From Liquorilactobacillus mali KCTC 3596 = DSM 20444 (GTDB lineage: Bacteria > Bacillota > Bacilli > Lactobacillales > Lactobacillaceae), in the NCBI RefSeq assembly GCF_000260415.1, contig NZ_BACP01000049.1, forward strand, positions 1 to 54,380: 54,380 nt of DNA, given 5' to 3'. The first letter of the stretch is position 1. Every line of letters begins with the position of its first letter. The notes under the pieces were generated by a model. It ran no database searches, was not told the DNA's origin, and worked only from the letters and a program-made list of their open reading frames with translations. Shown here piece by piece: positions 1-8,076 of the stretch. A program made the translations under genes and the position numbers.

Positions 1-12
1 CAATCCTCCTAT
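1..12 (-). promoter_or_regulatory. ribosome binding site of a gene starting left of the window
   Basis: Read on the minus strand, the first bases give ATAGGAGGATTG, a strong Shine-Dalgarno sequence running off the left edge. A minus-strand gene therefore probably starts just outside the window. Nothing else supports it, so this is a weak call. The remaining bases up to about 180 show no convincing gene. Confidence 0.35.
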
Positions 13-180
13 CCGATGAAAAAGATTTACTTATTTCATTCCTTTTTACACCTGCCTAGTATATAAAAATATTCTAAATAGTTAAAGGAAAAGATTCAAA
101 ATTTTAGAACTGTTTTTTTAAGATTCTAGTTATATAGAGGGGAAAAATATAAACGAACTAAGTCTAACATCCTAGTGTAA

Positions 181-227
181 ATAAAAAGTTCTGTTGTTAA
201 CTGAATTTCATCAATTAACAACAGAAC
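181..227 (-). terminator. Rho-independent terminator of the PTS operon
   Basis: A 13-bp perfect inverted repeat (GTTCTGTTGTTAA at 188-200 with TTAACAACAGAAC at 215-227) is followed on the minus strand by TTTTTAT (181-187). It lies about 40 bases past the stop of the last gene of the minus-strand PTS operon, so it is the expected end of that transcript. Confidence 0.85.
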
Positions 228-268
228 CAACTTTACCTTTTTTTATTGGCTATCTTTACCAAAAAGTA

Positions 269-610
269 TTATGAATGTTTAACCTTTTTTCTTTTTGAAC
301 TTGAAACATTCTTATGAGTCTTATAGAAGTATTCAATTTTTTGATCGAAATCATGAATAAGTGCTCGAATGTTTTGTTGTCCTTTCCAACCTGCATATCC
401 AAATATCAGCATACCTAGAGCACCTATTGCAAACAAGGAGATTCCCAAAATGTTAAGCCAAAAATTTTGGTGGTGGAAAAAGTAAATTAAGACGATTCCA
501 AGACCACTGATAGTAGTCCAAAGCTGAAACCAGTAACCTAAATTTTTAAGCATATGCTTCTGATATGCAACCTCTTCCTCATATCCTTTTTTCATTTCTT
601 GAATTGTCAT
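269..610 (-). CDS. small membrane protein at the end of the mannose-family PTS operon
   Basis: This is a 113-aa protein with two hydrophobic segments, around residues 30-45 and 52-75, and a charged N- and C-terminus. The start at 610 is chosen because a strong AAGGAGG lies 7-14 bases upstream; a longer reading from 673 would put that site inside the gene. It follows the EIID gene by about 30 bases on the same strand and ends before a terminator, so it is the last gene of the operon. I do not recognise the family. By position it could be an accessory protein of the permease, but that is inference only. Confidence 0.7.
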   Translation of the reverse strand: MTIQEMKKGYEEEVAYQKHMLKNLGYWFQLWTTISGLGIVLIYFFHHQNFWLNILGISLFAIGALGMLIFGYAGWKGQQNIRALIHDFDQKIEYFYKTHKNVSSSKRKKVKHS

Positions 611-641
611 TTCTACTTTCCTCCTTGTCATTGCTTGTGTT

Positions 642-1487
642 TTAGTAGGAAAGACCAGGATTGAAGAATCCAACTAGAACACCAATAAGTGAAATTACTA
701 CAAGAAGCAACATTGTCCAAATGGCTGATACATGTTTCTTAGTCATTAACCACCAGCAAAATAAAGTTACAATAACCGTCAGCAAACCAGGGTAGATGCT
801 ATCTAGTTTATTTTGAAGGTTTAAGAAAACTTTGCCATTTGCTCCGTATAATTTAAGTGAAGTTGTAACATTTACCCAAGAAGCTAGAACACCACCAACA
901 ACCATACTTCCGACAATTCCGATTGCACGTCGGATAGCAGCTCCTTGTTTTCCAACTAGGAAACTAACTGCTTGATCTCCAAAGTGATACCCACGGAAAT
1001 ATAAGAAACGCTGTCCAAAGTATGCAATTAATACCCATGCAACAATGTAGAAAATTGCACCAAGTGGTGAACCACCTGTCGACATACCAAGCGAAATACC
1101 AAGGAGAATTGGGATAAGCGTTCCATCAATCAAGGAATCACCAATTCCAGCAATTGGTCCCATAAGGCCGGCACGCATATCATTGATTGTTTCACCATCA
1201 ATTTCTTTTCCATTTGCACGTGCCTGTTCCATACTTGCGGTGATACCGACAATAACTGTTCCTAACATTGGGTTAGTGTTGAAAAATGCTGTATATGCTT
1301 TAATCGCTTTAACTTGATCTTTATGGTTTGGATACAGTTTTTTAAGAATTGGTAGCATAGATGCCATGTAACCGAATGTTTGCATGTGTTCTTGTGAGAA
1401 GCAAGTTAATGCGCCCCAAAACCAGCGATGAAAAGATTTTAGCAGTGTTCTTTTATCAAGTTTTTTTGAATTGTTAGTATTTTCCAT
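642..1487 (-). CDS. PTS mannose/fructose/sorbose-family IID component
   Basis: This membrane subunit works with IIC to bring a sugar through the membrane while it is phosphorylated by IIB. It shows the IID features: an N-terminal RTLLKSFHRWFWG-like segment, then SQEHMQTFGYMASMLPILKKL, and the GPIAGIGDSLIDGTLIPILL block near residues 110-130, followed by several C-terminal hydrophobic helices. At 281 aa it has normal family length. ATG at 1487 is preferred over an in-frame TTG at 1493 because GAGGAGG sits 10 bases upstream of the ATG. Its start directly follows the IIC stop, which suggests translational coupling. Confidence 0.93.
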   Translation of the reverse strand: MENTNNSKKLDKRTLLKSFHRWFWGALTCFSQEHMQTFGYMASMLPILKKLYPNHKDQVKAIKAYTAFFNTNPMLGTVIVGITASMEQARANGKEIDGETINDMRAGLMGPIAGIGDSLIDGTLIPILLGISLGMSTGGSPLGAIFYIVAWVLIAYFGQRFLYFRGYHFGDQAVSFLVGKQGAAIRRAIGIVGSMVVGGVLASWVNVTTSLKLYGANGKVFLNLQNKLDSIYPGLLTVIVTLFCWWLMTKKHVSAIWTMLLLVVISLIGVLVGFFNPGLSY

Positions 1488-1489
1488 AA

Positions 1490-2341
1490 TCAAATATCCT
1501 CCTCATCATCGTCATTTGGTCCTTCGGGTACAGTACTGTTGCCTTGTTTTCCACCCTTAGACATTTCAACTTCATACATAATAACTGCAAACAATAATGA
1601 AACGACTGTAACTGAAACTAAGTTAAGACCTAATGAAGCTGCCAATGTAAATCCTACAAGGAAAGGAATAAAGTCTGTTGTACGACCTATGATTTGGCGA
1701 AGTAAAATTGCAATTCCGACACATGGTAACATACCACCAACTGTGAACAGTGTTTTCATAGCAACGCCATCCATAGGTAAAGCATTTCGTAAAGCTGTTA
1801 CGGCAGTAGCACCATAGTAAGTAAGAAACATTGTTGGTAAAAATGAGAAAATAGCATGAGAAATCCAAGGCCAACCAAAGTTAACAGCTGTCAACTTATT
1901 TAATTTTCCATTATGAACATCTTTCCATCCAAATGATTGCCAAACCAAGTTCATAGTAGCAACAGCATAATAGAGAACAGTCCCAACAGTTCCAACTAAT
2001 GTACCAACTGACTTAGCAAGGTTAGCAGCACTTCCTCCAAGTGGATTTAATCCTTGTGAGGCAATAGCAACCATAGCTAACGGGATACCAATATAAGAAA
2101 TTGCACGGACATCAGCAGAAACAGTACCACCCGGTGTAACAAGTGCAATATAAACTAACTGCATAGCAACACCACAAGCAATTCCTAGCTGAAGATCACC
2201 TAGGATAAGGCCACAGATAAGGCCTCCGACCAACGGACGACCGATTGTATAATTACCGACTGCTTGACCAGCCATACATGAGTTAGAACATAAACATGCG
2301 AACAGTCCTAACATTGCTGCCTGAATCCAACTAATTGTCAT
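1490..2341 (-). CDS. PTS mannose/fructose/sorbose-family IIC component
   Basis: A 283-aa polytopic membrane protein forming the sugar channel of the PTS. It has the IIC glycine-rich pattern: GRPLVGGLICGLILGDLQLG near residues 34-53 and AMQLVYIALVTPGGTVSADV near 59-78. The C-terminus ends in an acidic tail (DDDEED). It is third in the IIA-IIB-IIC-IID order and ends at the IID start. The sugar cannot be read from the sequence; mannose, fructose, sorbose and amino sugars are all possible in this family. Confidence 0.93.
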   Translation of the reverse strand: MTISWIQAAMLGLFACLCSNSCMAGQAVGNYTIGRPLVGGLICGLILGDLQLGIACGVAMQLVYIALVTPGGTVSADVRAISYIGIPLAMVAIASQGLNPLGGSAANLAKSVGTLVGTVGTVLYYAVATMNLVWQSFGWKDVHNGKLNKLTAVNFGWPWISHAIFSFLPTMFLTYYGATAVTALRNALPMDGVAMKTLFTVGGMLPCVGIAILLRQIIGRTTDFIPFLVGFTLAASLGLNLVSVTVVSLLFAVIMYEVEMSKGGKQGNSTVPEGPNDDDEEDI

Positions 2342-2364
2342 TTTAAATCCCCCTCTTTTTTAAT

Positions 2365-2859
2365 CTAATAACCAAATTTTGACTTAAACTTGTCCCAACT
2401 TCCTAAACGCTGATCAGGTAATAAGGCGAAATCTACTTTATACCCATTCTTTTCAATTGCTTCGAAAGCGTCTCCCTCTTCTTGGGTAAAGGACTGATTG
2501 TCTCCAAGTTTTATTGCATTTTCACGATCATTACCAGGGCCAACAATAACAGTTTTTACATCACTAGGCTTGAATTTTAAATCAACTAGAATTTTTTTCA
2601 TATCTTGTGGATTCTTGGTAATTAAGAAATATTTGGTGCTAGAATTTAAAACCTTGTCTTTTACCTTATCGAAATGTTCGAGTGTCCAAACAAATGTTTT
2701 TTTGTCTGAAGCTGCTTTATATGCTCCCGCCAAAACAGGATTGTTGGCAGCCTTATCATTTACAGCAATAATTCCATCACATGGATATTCTTTACCCCAA
2801 CGGACAGTGATTAGCCCATGAATCATACGATCATCGATTCGTACAAAAGAAATTGACAT
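2365..2859 (-). CDS. PTS mannose/fructose/sorbose-family IIB component
   Basis: A 164-aa cytoplasmic phosphocarrier. The phosphorylated histidine lies in the DDRMIHGLITVRWG motif (His14 or so), and the NDKAANNPVLAGAYKAA segment is also typical. In this family phosphate passes from IIA to this histidine and then to the incoming sugar. It lies 15 bases after IIA and 24 before IIC, within one operon, and has normal length. Confidence 0.94.
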   Translation of the reverse strand: MSISFVRIDDRMIHGLITVRWGKEYPCDGIIAVNDKAANNPVLAGAYKAASDKKTFVWTLEHFDKVKDKVLNSSTKYFLITKNPQDMKKILVDLKFKPSDVKTVIVGPGNDRENAIKLGDNQSFTQEEGDAFEAIEKNGYKVDFALLPDQRLGSWDKFKSKFGY

Positions 2860-2873
2860 TATAATAACCCCCT

Positions 2874-3314
2874 CTAAATATCATCATCTGAAGTCTCTGG
2901 TGCAACATCTATATCCAAAAATTTAATTGCACCTGTAGCTTCCGACATTATTTTTGCCTTTAATTCATCTTCTTCCATAGTGTCCTTAGACATCAATGCA
3001 GTTAGTGCCATGGAAAAATTCATACCGCCGATTATGAAACTATCTTGCAGTTTTCCATATTTGTTCAAAGTATTGCAAATCGTTGTAAGTGGACTGCCAC
3101 CAATAATATCAGCCAAAATAATGAATTGAGCATCAGCTGGAAGCTTATCAAGAATTGTTTCAAAGTGATGTTCTAGAGTCGAACTAGTTTCATCAGGTTT
3201 CAACCCAACAGCAACAACGGAATTAATAGTATCTCCTGCAAACATACTTAAAGTCTGTCTCAATCCGCTCGAAAATTCACCATGGCTAACCAGTAATAAA
3301 TATTTCATTTTCAT
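2874..3314 (-). CDS. PTS mannose/fructose/sorbose-family IIA component
   Basis: A 146-aa soluble phosphocarrier. The active histidine is His10 in LLLVSHGEFSSGLRQTL, and the downstream LADIIGGSPLTTICN segment is the usual fold marker. It is the first gene of the minus-strand PTS operon, with an unlinked rather than fused IIB, and is transcribed away from the LevR-like regulator. The start at 3314 gives MKMKYLL; ATG at 3308 is possible as well. Confidence 0.93.
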   Translation of the reverse strand: MKMKYLLLVSHGEFSSGLRQTLSMFAGDTINSVVAVGLKPDETSSTLEHHFETILDKLPADAQFIILADIIGGSPLTTICNTLNKYGKLQDSFIIGGMNFSMALTALMSKDTMEEDELKAKIMSEATGAIKFLDIDVAPETSDDDI

Positions 3315-3358
3315 CTCTTCCTCTCTGTAAAAATATATAGAATATAGCTCTACAGAAA

Positions 3359-3420
3359 ACGATGATTATTTATCAGAGTTGTTTGAACAACCTTTATACA
3401 CAATTGATACCAATCATCGT
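3359..3420. promoter_or_regulatory. inverted repeat in the leader of the PTS operon
   Basis: A 9-bp perfect inverted repeat (ACGATGATT at 3359-3367, AATCATCGT at 3412-3420) encloses a small hairpin (GTTGTT/AACAAC around 3379-3392). It lies 45-106 bases upstream of the IIA start. It could be an operator or a structured leader; the sequence does not decide between these. Confidence 0.45.
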
Positions 3421-3487
3421 GAAGGAAGCACCCCCCTTCATTTGAAAATTTGTAAACTATTTCTTAGATTCGTCTAGACTTAAGCTA

Positions 3488-3501
3488 AGGTAACGCTTAC
3501 A
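3488..3501 (-). promoter_or_regulatory. cre site (CcpA operator)
   Basis: On the minus strand the sequence is TGTAAGCGTTACCT, which fits the consensus TGWAARCGYTWNCW at every position. It lies in the divergent region between the PTS operon and the LevR-like gene. It is close to the -35 region of a possible regulator promoter (TATACT at 3518-3523). CcpA would be expected to repress one or both units when a preferred sugar is present. Confidence 0.75.
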
Positions 3502-3543
3502 CTTATTATATTAAGCATATACTACTGAAAAGTCACTTGAATG

Positions 3544-3573
3544 TTGTGCTTAATTATGATTAATTGTGCTTAA
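3544..3573 (+). promoter_or_regulatory. tandem TTGTGCTTAA boxes before the LevR-like gene
   Basis: Two identical 10-mers TTGTGCTTAA begin at 3544 and 3564, exactly 20 bp apart (two helical turns). TTAAGC in the opposite orientation occurs at 3480-3485 and 3511-3516. This looks like a binding-site array for a regulator, possibly the adjacent one acting on itself. The second copy runs into the AAGGAGG ribosome binding site at 3572-3578. Confidence 0.45.
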
Positions 3574-3585
3574 GGAGGGATTTTT

Positions 3586-6099
3586 TTGAAAGCCATAGAA
3601 AAACTTTATGCAGCAATTGCGCAACAATTTCCTGACGAACGTATTACAACCAAGCAGGCTGCTGACGCTGTTGGCCTAACGCGAGGCGTAACAAGCAGTT
3701 ATCTATCTAAGTTAGAGAAACAGGGTAAATTGGTAAAGACTGGAAGTCGACCGGTGTACTGGCAGATTAAGCGAGAAAAGTCTGCGTTTGATGAATTGAT
3801 AGGTTTCCATGGTAGTTTGAAAAATGATATTAATCGTGCTATAGAGGCAATTGTCTATCCAGGTCATGGATTACCTATTTTAATCATAGGTGCTCATGGT
3901 ACCGGAAAACTATCACTTGCTCGTAGTGTTTATCATGAGGCGATTAGCCGCGGAATTTTTACCAAAGAATCTGTCTTTGAAACGATAGACTGTGGTAAAT
4001 ATAAGAATAAATTCAATACATTGCAGAGGGAGGTACAGGGGGTTGCCAGTGAGGTACAAAAGGCGGGGTTTCTATACATCAAAAATCTACAAGTATTGCG
4101 TTCTGAAGAGCAACATGAACTCTTTATGTTTGCTAGTCAACAAGAAAAAACAAATATTCGCTTTATTTTTTCAGCGACTACAGAATTAAGTAATAAGAAT
4201 TATATTGATTTTAATTGTGCAGTGGTTCAAATTAGGCTGAGCTCGCTTAATGAGCGTCCACTTGATGAAAGAATTGCGTTTGTTGGTTTGTTCTTACAGA
4301 GTCAAGCTGACAAGATAGGTAAAAACATCCTAATTTCACCACACTCACTGATTAAGTTTGCTAAGTTCACTAATGTTGGTAGTATTAGTGAACTTAACAA
4401 TCGAATACAGTTAATGTGTGCTGCAGCATATGCTAAGACACCTAATGTTAATCAATTAATAATTAATAAAGTCGATAAAAATTCAATTTGCATAATACCC
4501 AATCAGCAATTATTAGAAACAAGGATTACTTCTCTGGTTACCAGTGCATTGCAGCTTGGTCCAACAGCTAATAGTTTGCTTGAGAACCTTTCTGAGTCAC
4601 TACTTGCTGGAGAAACTATTGCTGAACAAAATTTCTTAGTGCTTAAAGTGCTTAATCAGGTAGACACTACTGTTAGTGATTCGCTCTTGAAAGAACTTGC
4701 CCAAACAATTCAACAAGTTTCAAAAGAAGCTATTACACATCAATATGGGATTGTCTTTCAAAAGGATGATAATTTTTGGCGTTATGTTGCACTTGCATTT
4801 GTATTTGCAAATTTGTGCAGCGAGAATCTACCTGCCGCTGAGTCTACCCATAAGCTTCAAACTCAGATTAAGAAACGGTATCCAAGGAGCCATTATCTGT
4901 TCAAACAACTGCTTATCAAGATGGCTCCTAAAAATATACAAAGTGCATATTATTACCTCCCCTTTTTTGTACTCATGGTCCAGTGTTCAGAGAAACTTGA
5001 ATCAGTGCATTACAATGCAATTTTACTCACACATGGGGAGCACACAGCATCAAGTATTCAACAGGTTGTTAATACACTTTGCGGCAATTATTTTTTTGAG
5101 GCATTTGATATGCCTATCGATGTTTCTATCGGTCAAATAAATGAATATGTACGCGACTATTTGATTGATCAAGGGTCTTCTAACAAAGGAAATATTATTT
5201 TGTTTGATATGGGTTCTTTGAGAGAAATGTTTAGAGAAATTAAAAAGGTGTCTGACCAGGAACTGTTAGTCGTTAATAACGTTACAACAGCAATGGCCCT
5301 CGATATTGGACTGAGAATTCAACGCAATGATATTTTTCAATCTATTGCAGAAGCCAGTCAAAAATATAGTTCAACCACTGATGCACAATATTATGAGGGG
5401 TTATCAAATCGGAAGAATATTATTGTTTCATGTATGTCAGGAGTCGGCCTTTCAGAGGAATTAAAGAAGCTGATTGAAGAAACTCTTTCGCCCTCATTAG
5501 AGGTAATTGCCCTTGATTATAAACATCTGCATGCATTACTGAAAAACAATGATCGTCAGTTTTTCTCAAATACACAGTTAATTTTAACTACAACAGATGT
5601 TAGCGGTGATATGGGGATCGATATTATTAATATTTATAACATTTTCGATAAGTCAGTTTCATTAAAACTAGAAACAATTTTTCTACAAATAGGGGAAAAT
5701 CAAAAATCGAGTAATTTATTGATTGAGCGATTATTGCGCTTTTTGTCGATTGAAGGAATTCGTGGACGTTTACAAATCTTGAATCCAGACGTTGTTATCC
5801 AAGAAAGCCAAGATATTGTATCTCACTATGAGAATTTTTATAATGTAAAATTTGAACCAAGACTGAAACTAAATTTGTACATGCATTTATCGCTTATGAT
5901 TGAACGAATGCTTGTAAGCACAACAGTTTCAGAGAATACTTTCCAAGAAGCAGATTTGACTCCCAGAAAAAATGACTTTATCTCTCTTTCTAGTGGGATC
6001 TTTCAACATGTAGAGCAAAAATTCAACATTAAGGTTCAAGATTATGAAATTGAGTTACTTTATCAGCTTCTAAAGGACTTTATTTTCACCGATAAATAG
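3586..6099 (+). CDS. levR: LevR/ManR-type PTS operon regulator with a degenerate AAA+ domain
   Basis: An 837-aa regulator read away from the PTS operon it probably controls. Visible parts in order: an N-terminal winged helix (residues 1-65, ITTKQAADAVGLTRG), an AAA+-like domain (about 75-260), a PRD-like region, a mannose-type EIIA domain with THGEHTASS near 481, an EIIB-like segment with SCMSGVG (Cys near 615), and a C-terminal PRD with LYMHLSLMIERM (His near 766). Unlike classical LevR, Walker A reads GAHGTGKLS, the Walker B position has YIKNL instead of a LDE-type sequence, and I see no GAFTGA motif for sigma-54 contact. It may therefore act as a PRD regulator without sigma-54. The start is a TTG with AAGGAGG upstream. 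Confidence 0.85.
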   Translation: MKAIEKLYAAIAQQFPDERITTKQAADAVGLTRGVTSSYLSKLEKQGKLVKTGSRPVYWQIKREKSAFDELIGFHGSLKNDINRAIEAIVYPGHGLPILIIGAHGTGKLSLARSVYHEAISRGIFTKESVFETIDCGKYKNKFNTLQREVQGVASEVQKAGFLYIKNLQVLRSEEQHELFMFASQQEKTNIRFIFSATTELSNKNYIDFNCAVVQIRLSSLNERPLDERIAFVGLFLQSQADKIGKNILISPHSLIKFAKFTNVGSISELNNRIQLMCAAAYAKTPNVNQLIINKVDKNSICIIPNQQLLETRITSLVTSALQLGPTANSLLENLSESLLAGETIAEQNFLVLKVLNQVDTTVSDSLLKELAQTIQQVSKEAITHQYGIVFQKDDNFWRYVALAFVFANLCSENLPAAESTHKLQTQIKKRYPRSHYLFKQLLIKMAPKNIQSAYYYLPFFVLMVQCSEKLESVHYNAILLTHGEHTASSIQQVVNTLCGNYFFEAFDMPIDVSIGQINEYVRDYLIDQGSSNKGNIILFDMGSLREMFREIKKVSDQELLVVNNVTTAMALDIGLRIQRNDIFQSIAEASQKYSSTTDAQYYEGLSNRKNIIVSCMSGVGLSEELKKLIEETLSPSLEVIALDYKHLHALLKNNDRQFFSNTQLILTTTDVSGDMGIDIINIYNIFDKSVSLKLETIFLQIGENQKSSNLLIERLLRFLSIEGIRGRLQILNPDVVIQESQDIVSHYENFYNVKFEPRLKLNLYMHLSLMIERMLVSTTVSENTFQEADLTPRKNDFISLSSGIFQHVEQKFNIKVQDYEIELLYQLLKDFIFTDK

Positions 6100-6186
6100 A
6101 ATCCTCTGTATTATTAGAATTATTCAACTCAGAAACGAAGCACAATGTCCAAATAAAAAAGAAGAAAAATTTATAGTATGAATGCA

Positions 6187-6222
6187 GGCAGAACTCAGGA
6201 AAAAGAGTTCTGCCTTTTTTTT
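6187..6222 (+). terminator. Rho-independent terminator after the LevR-like gene
   Basis: A 10-bp perfect stem GGCAGAACTC/GAGTTCTGCC (6187-6196, 6205-6214) with an 8-base loop is followed by eight T. It lies 88 bases after the regulator stop and separates it from the urocanate operon. Confidence 0.9.
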
Positions 6223-6328
6223 GCTTATTTTTTATTAGTTATTAAAAATAAATTAAAAATAGATTGGATTTTGGAAAGTAATGTATAGTTGGTAAAATGT
6301 TTGTTATTCAAATTTTTTAATTTTTTCT

Positions 6329-6380
6329 TTGACATGGCATGATTGCTGTATTAATCTTCAACTAAGTTAATGGCATCATT
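6329..6380 (+). promoter_or_regulatory. candidate promoter and repeat operator of the urocanate operon
   Basis: A consensus -35 TTGACA (6329-6334) is followed 17 bases later by a weak -10 TAATCT (6352-6357). Two near-identical boxes, TGGCATGATT (6335-6344) and TGGCATCATT (6371-6380), lie in the spacer and just downstream, 36 bp apart. They could be sites for the RpiR regulator encoded at the operon end. The 330-base gap from 6100 to 6429 otherwise holds only the terminator of the previous gene. Confidence 0.5.
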
Positions 6381-6429
6381 CATAACACTAAGATATTAAT
6401 AAACTCATTTATAGAAAGAGGGATAAATA

Positions 6430-7673
6430 ATGGTCAAACTTTCATTGGCGGAACAACAGATGTTAGATGGAGATTTTGGTAAAGGAACACAAACAGCTAT
6501 GAAAATTCAAGTTGCAATTGCTGAGGCATTTGACGCACCATATATGGTTCCAATATCAAGGGCACACGTTGCTTTGAGTAATCAAGAAGCCGATTTATGG
6601 TTTGTGGAGAAATTGGTAAGTCAAGGAGCAAAATGCAAAATTAGACCAACAGTTAATCCTAGTTTTAACTGGGAACAGATGAGTCAAATAACTAATTTAA
6701 GTAGTGAAGATGTAGATATAGTTAGAAGGACAGATAATGCTTATAAAAAAATTGGTGCCTTAATGACTTATGATTGTACACCATATCTACAATTAAATGT
6801 TCCCAAAGTAGATGACATTATTTCATATTCCGAGTCCTCAGCAACGCCATTTGTAAATTCTGTTTACGGAGCGAAAACTAATAGAGAATCTGCTCAAAGT
6901 GCTCTATGTGCTGCTGTTACAGGAGTAGTGCCTTACTATGGTTATTTAATGAAGGAAAACAGAAAAGGCGAAATTTTAGTAAATGTTCTTGCGAAAATGG
7001 ATTATGATTTTGATTTTCAATTGTTGGGTTATGTGTTGCCACTAAAAATAGGATTTAAGATACCAGTTTTTAACTTTGCAAATAAGAAAGAAAAAAATAA
7101 TTTTTCGAATGCTTCTTTGATGAACTTAGGTGCACAAATGAATACCTCTGGTAATGTTGCGATATATCATATTTTAGGATATACACCAGAGGCCAATACG
7201 TTAGAGAATGCTTTTCAAAGTAATTTAGTCCCTGAAGAAATAGATATTACGCAAGAGGATTTGGACTCAGTGAGAGATAAGATTTCAGCTCCAATAGGTA
7301 AAATTGATTTTGCATTATTTGGATGTCCACACCTTACATTTGAACAGATTGAGATAGTAACAAAAATAATTGAAGGAAAAAATTAGCAGTTCCTCTATTT
7401 ATTATGTCATCAGATCCAACTATGAGATTGTGTGAACAGATGGGAATTTTAAAAATTATTGAAAATGCTGGAGGAAATATCATTTCTAATACATGTATGG
7501 ACCAACCTTGTTGGAAATTCTTATATGGTAAAAAAGGTGTTACTGATTCACCAAAATGTGCATATTACACTAAGCGCAGAAAAATGGAATTTGTTATTAC
7601 GGATTTAGAAAATGCCACGTATTCAGCTTTGGAGGGAGAGGTTACCAGTGATAGGAAAAAACAGTTCATTTAA
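6430..7673 (+). pseudogene. aconitase X large (catalytic) subunit, frame interrupted near 7377-7386
   Basis: AcnX proteins are Fe-S dehydratases related to aconitase; known members act on cis-3-hydroxy-L-proline or mevalonate 5-phosphate. Typical motifs are present: CTPYLQLNVPK (near residue 118), YSESSATPFVNSVYGAKTNR (about 135-154) and FGCPHLTFEQI (about 298-308), followed in the second part by SSDPTMRLCEQMG, NTCMDQPC and SPKCAYYT. The first frame ends at TAG 7384-7386. The next frame continues the family sequence through KKLAVPLFIMSSD without a gap, so one base is missing in an A6 run, or a -1 shift occurs at A AAA AAT (7377-7383). Repaired, it encodes 414 aa, the usual large-subunit size. 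It is first in the urocanate operon. Substrate unknown. Confidence 0.8.
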
Positions 7674-8073
7674 GTGCCATAAAATTTCTGAAGGTAAAAC
7701 GAGCGGAGAGGTACTTTTTTCAAAAGATGGTATTTGTTTTTATTTAATTGATCCTGAGAGTGGTGTTGTAATCGAAAGAAACCACAGTCTTTTTGGAAAG
7801 AGTATTGCAAATAAAATATTAGTTTTTCCAAACGGAACAGGCAGTTCAGTAGTTCAAGCAGACGGGATGTATCAGTTGAAAATGCATAACATGGGGCCTA
7901 AGGCAATGATTGTTGAAAATGCAGACACTACACTTGTTGCAAGTTCAATAATCATGGAAATTCCACTAGTTGATAAAGTGGACTCTAATTTTAATGAAAT
8001 AGTGAAAAATAAAGATATTTTAGAAGTTAATGCAACAGAAGGCGAAATAAAACTTGTTCAGAAAGGGGAGTAA
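7648..8073 (+). CDS. aconitase X small (swivel) subunit
   Basis: A 141-aa protein matching the swivelling domain of AcnX (DUF126 type): ISEGKTSGEVLFSKDGICF near its start, then FGKSIANKILVFPNGTGSS near 45-63 and GPKAMIVENADTTLVAS. This domain closes over the Fe-S active site of the large subunit. GTG at 7648 is chosen because GGAGGGAGAG lies at 7631-7640 and because family homology begins right after it. It overlaps the end of the large-subunit gene by 26 bases in another frame, which suggests coupled translation. It is followed 3 bases later by the dehydrogenase. Confidence 0.8.
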   Translation: MIGKNSSFKCHKISEGKTSGEVLFSKDGICFYLIDPESGVVIERNHSLFGKSIANKILVFPNGTGSSVVQADGMYQLKMHNMGPKAMIVENADTTLVASSIIMEIPLVDKVDSNFNEIVKNKDILEVNATEGEIKLVQKGE

Positions 8074-8076
8074 GTA

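Noticed and set aside
1539-1874. Open frames opposite or overlapping EIIC, and similar shadows over other genes
   Set aside because: They overlap strongly supported coding sequence in another frame and lack start signals.
3315-3585. Possible sigma-54 promoter before the PTS operon
   Set aside because: No TGGCAC-N5-TTGC-like sequence was found on the minus strand in this gap.
7404-7673. Separate small gene between the AcnX subunits
   Set aside because: Its sequence is the continuation of the AcnX large subunit, there is no RBS before its ATG, and upstream codons in the same frame (KKLAVPLFI) also match the family.
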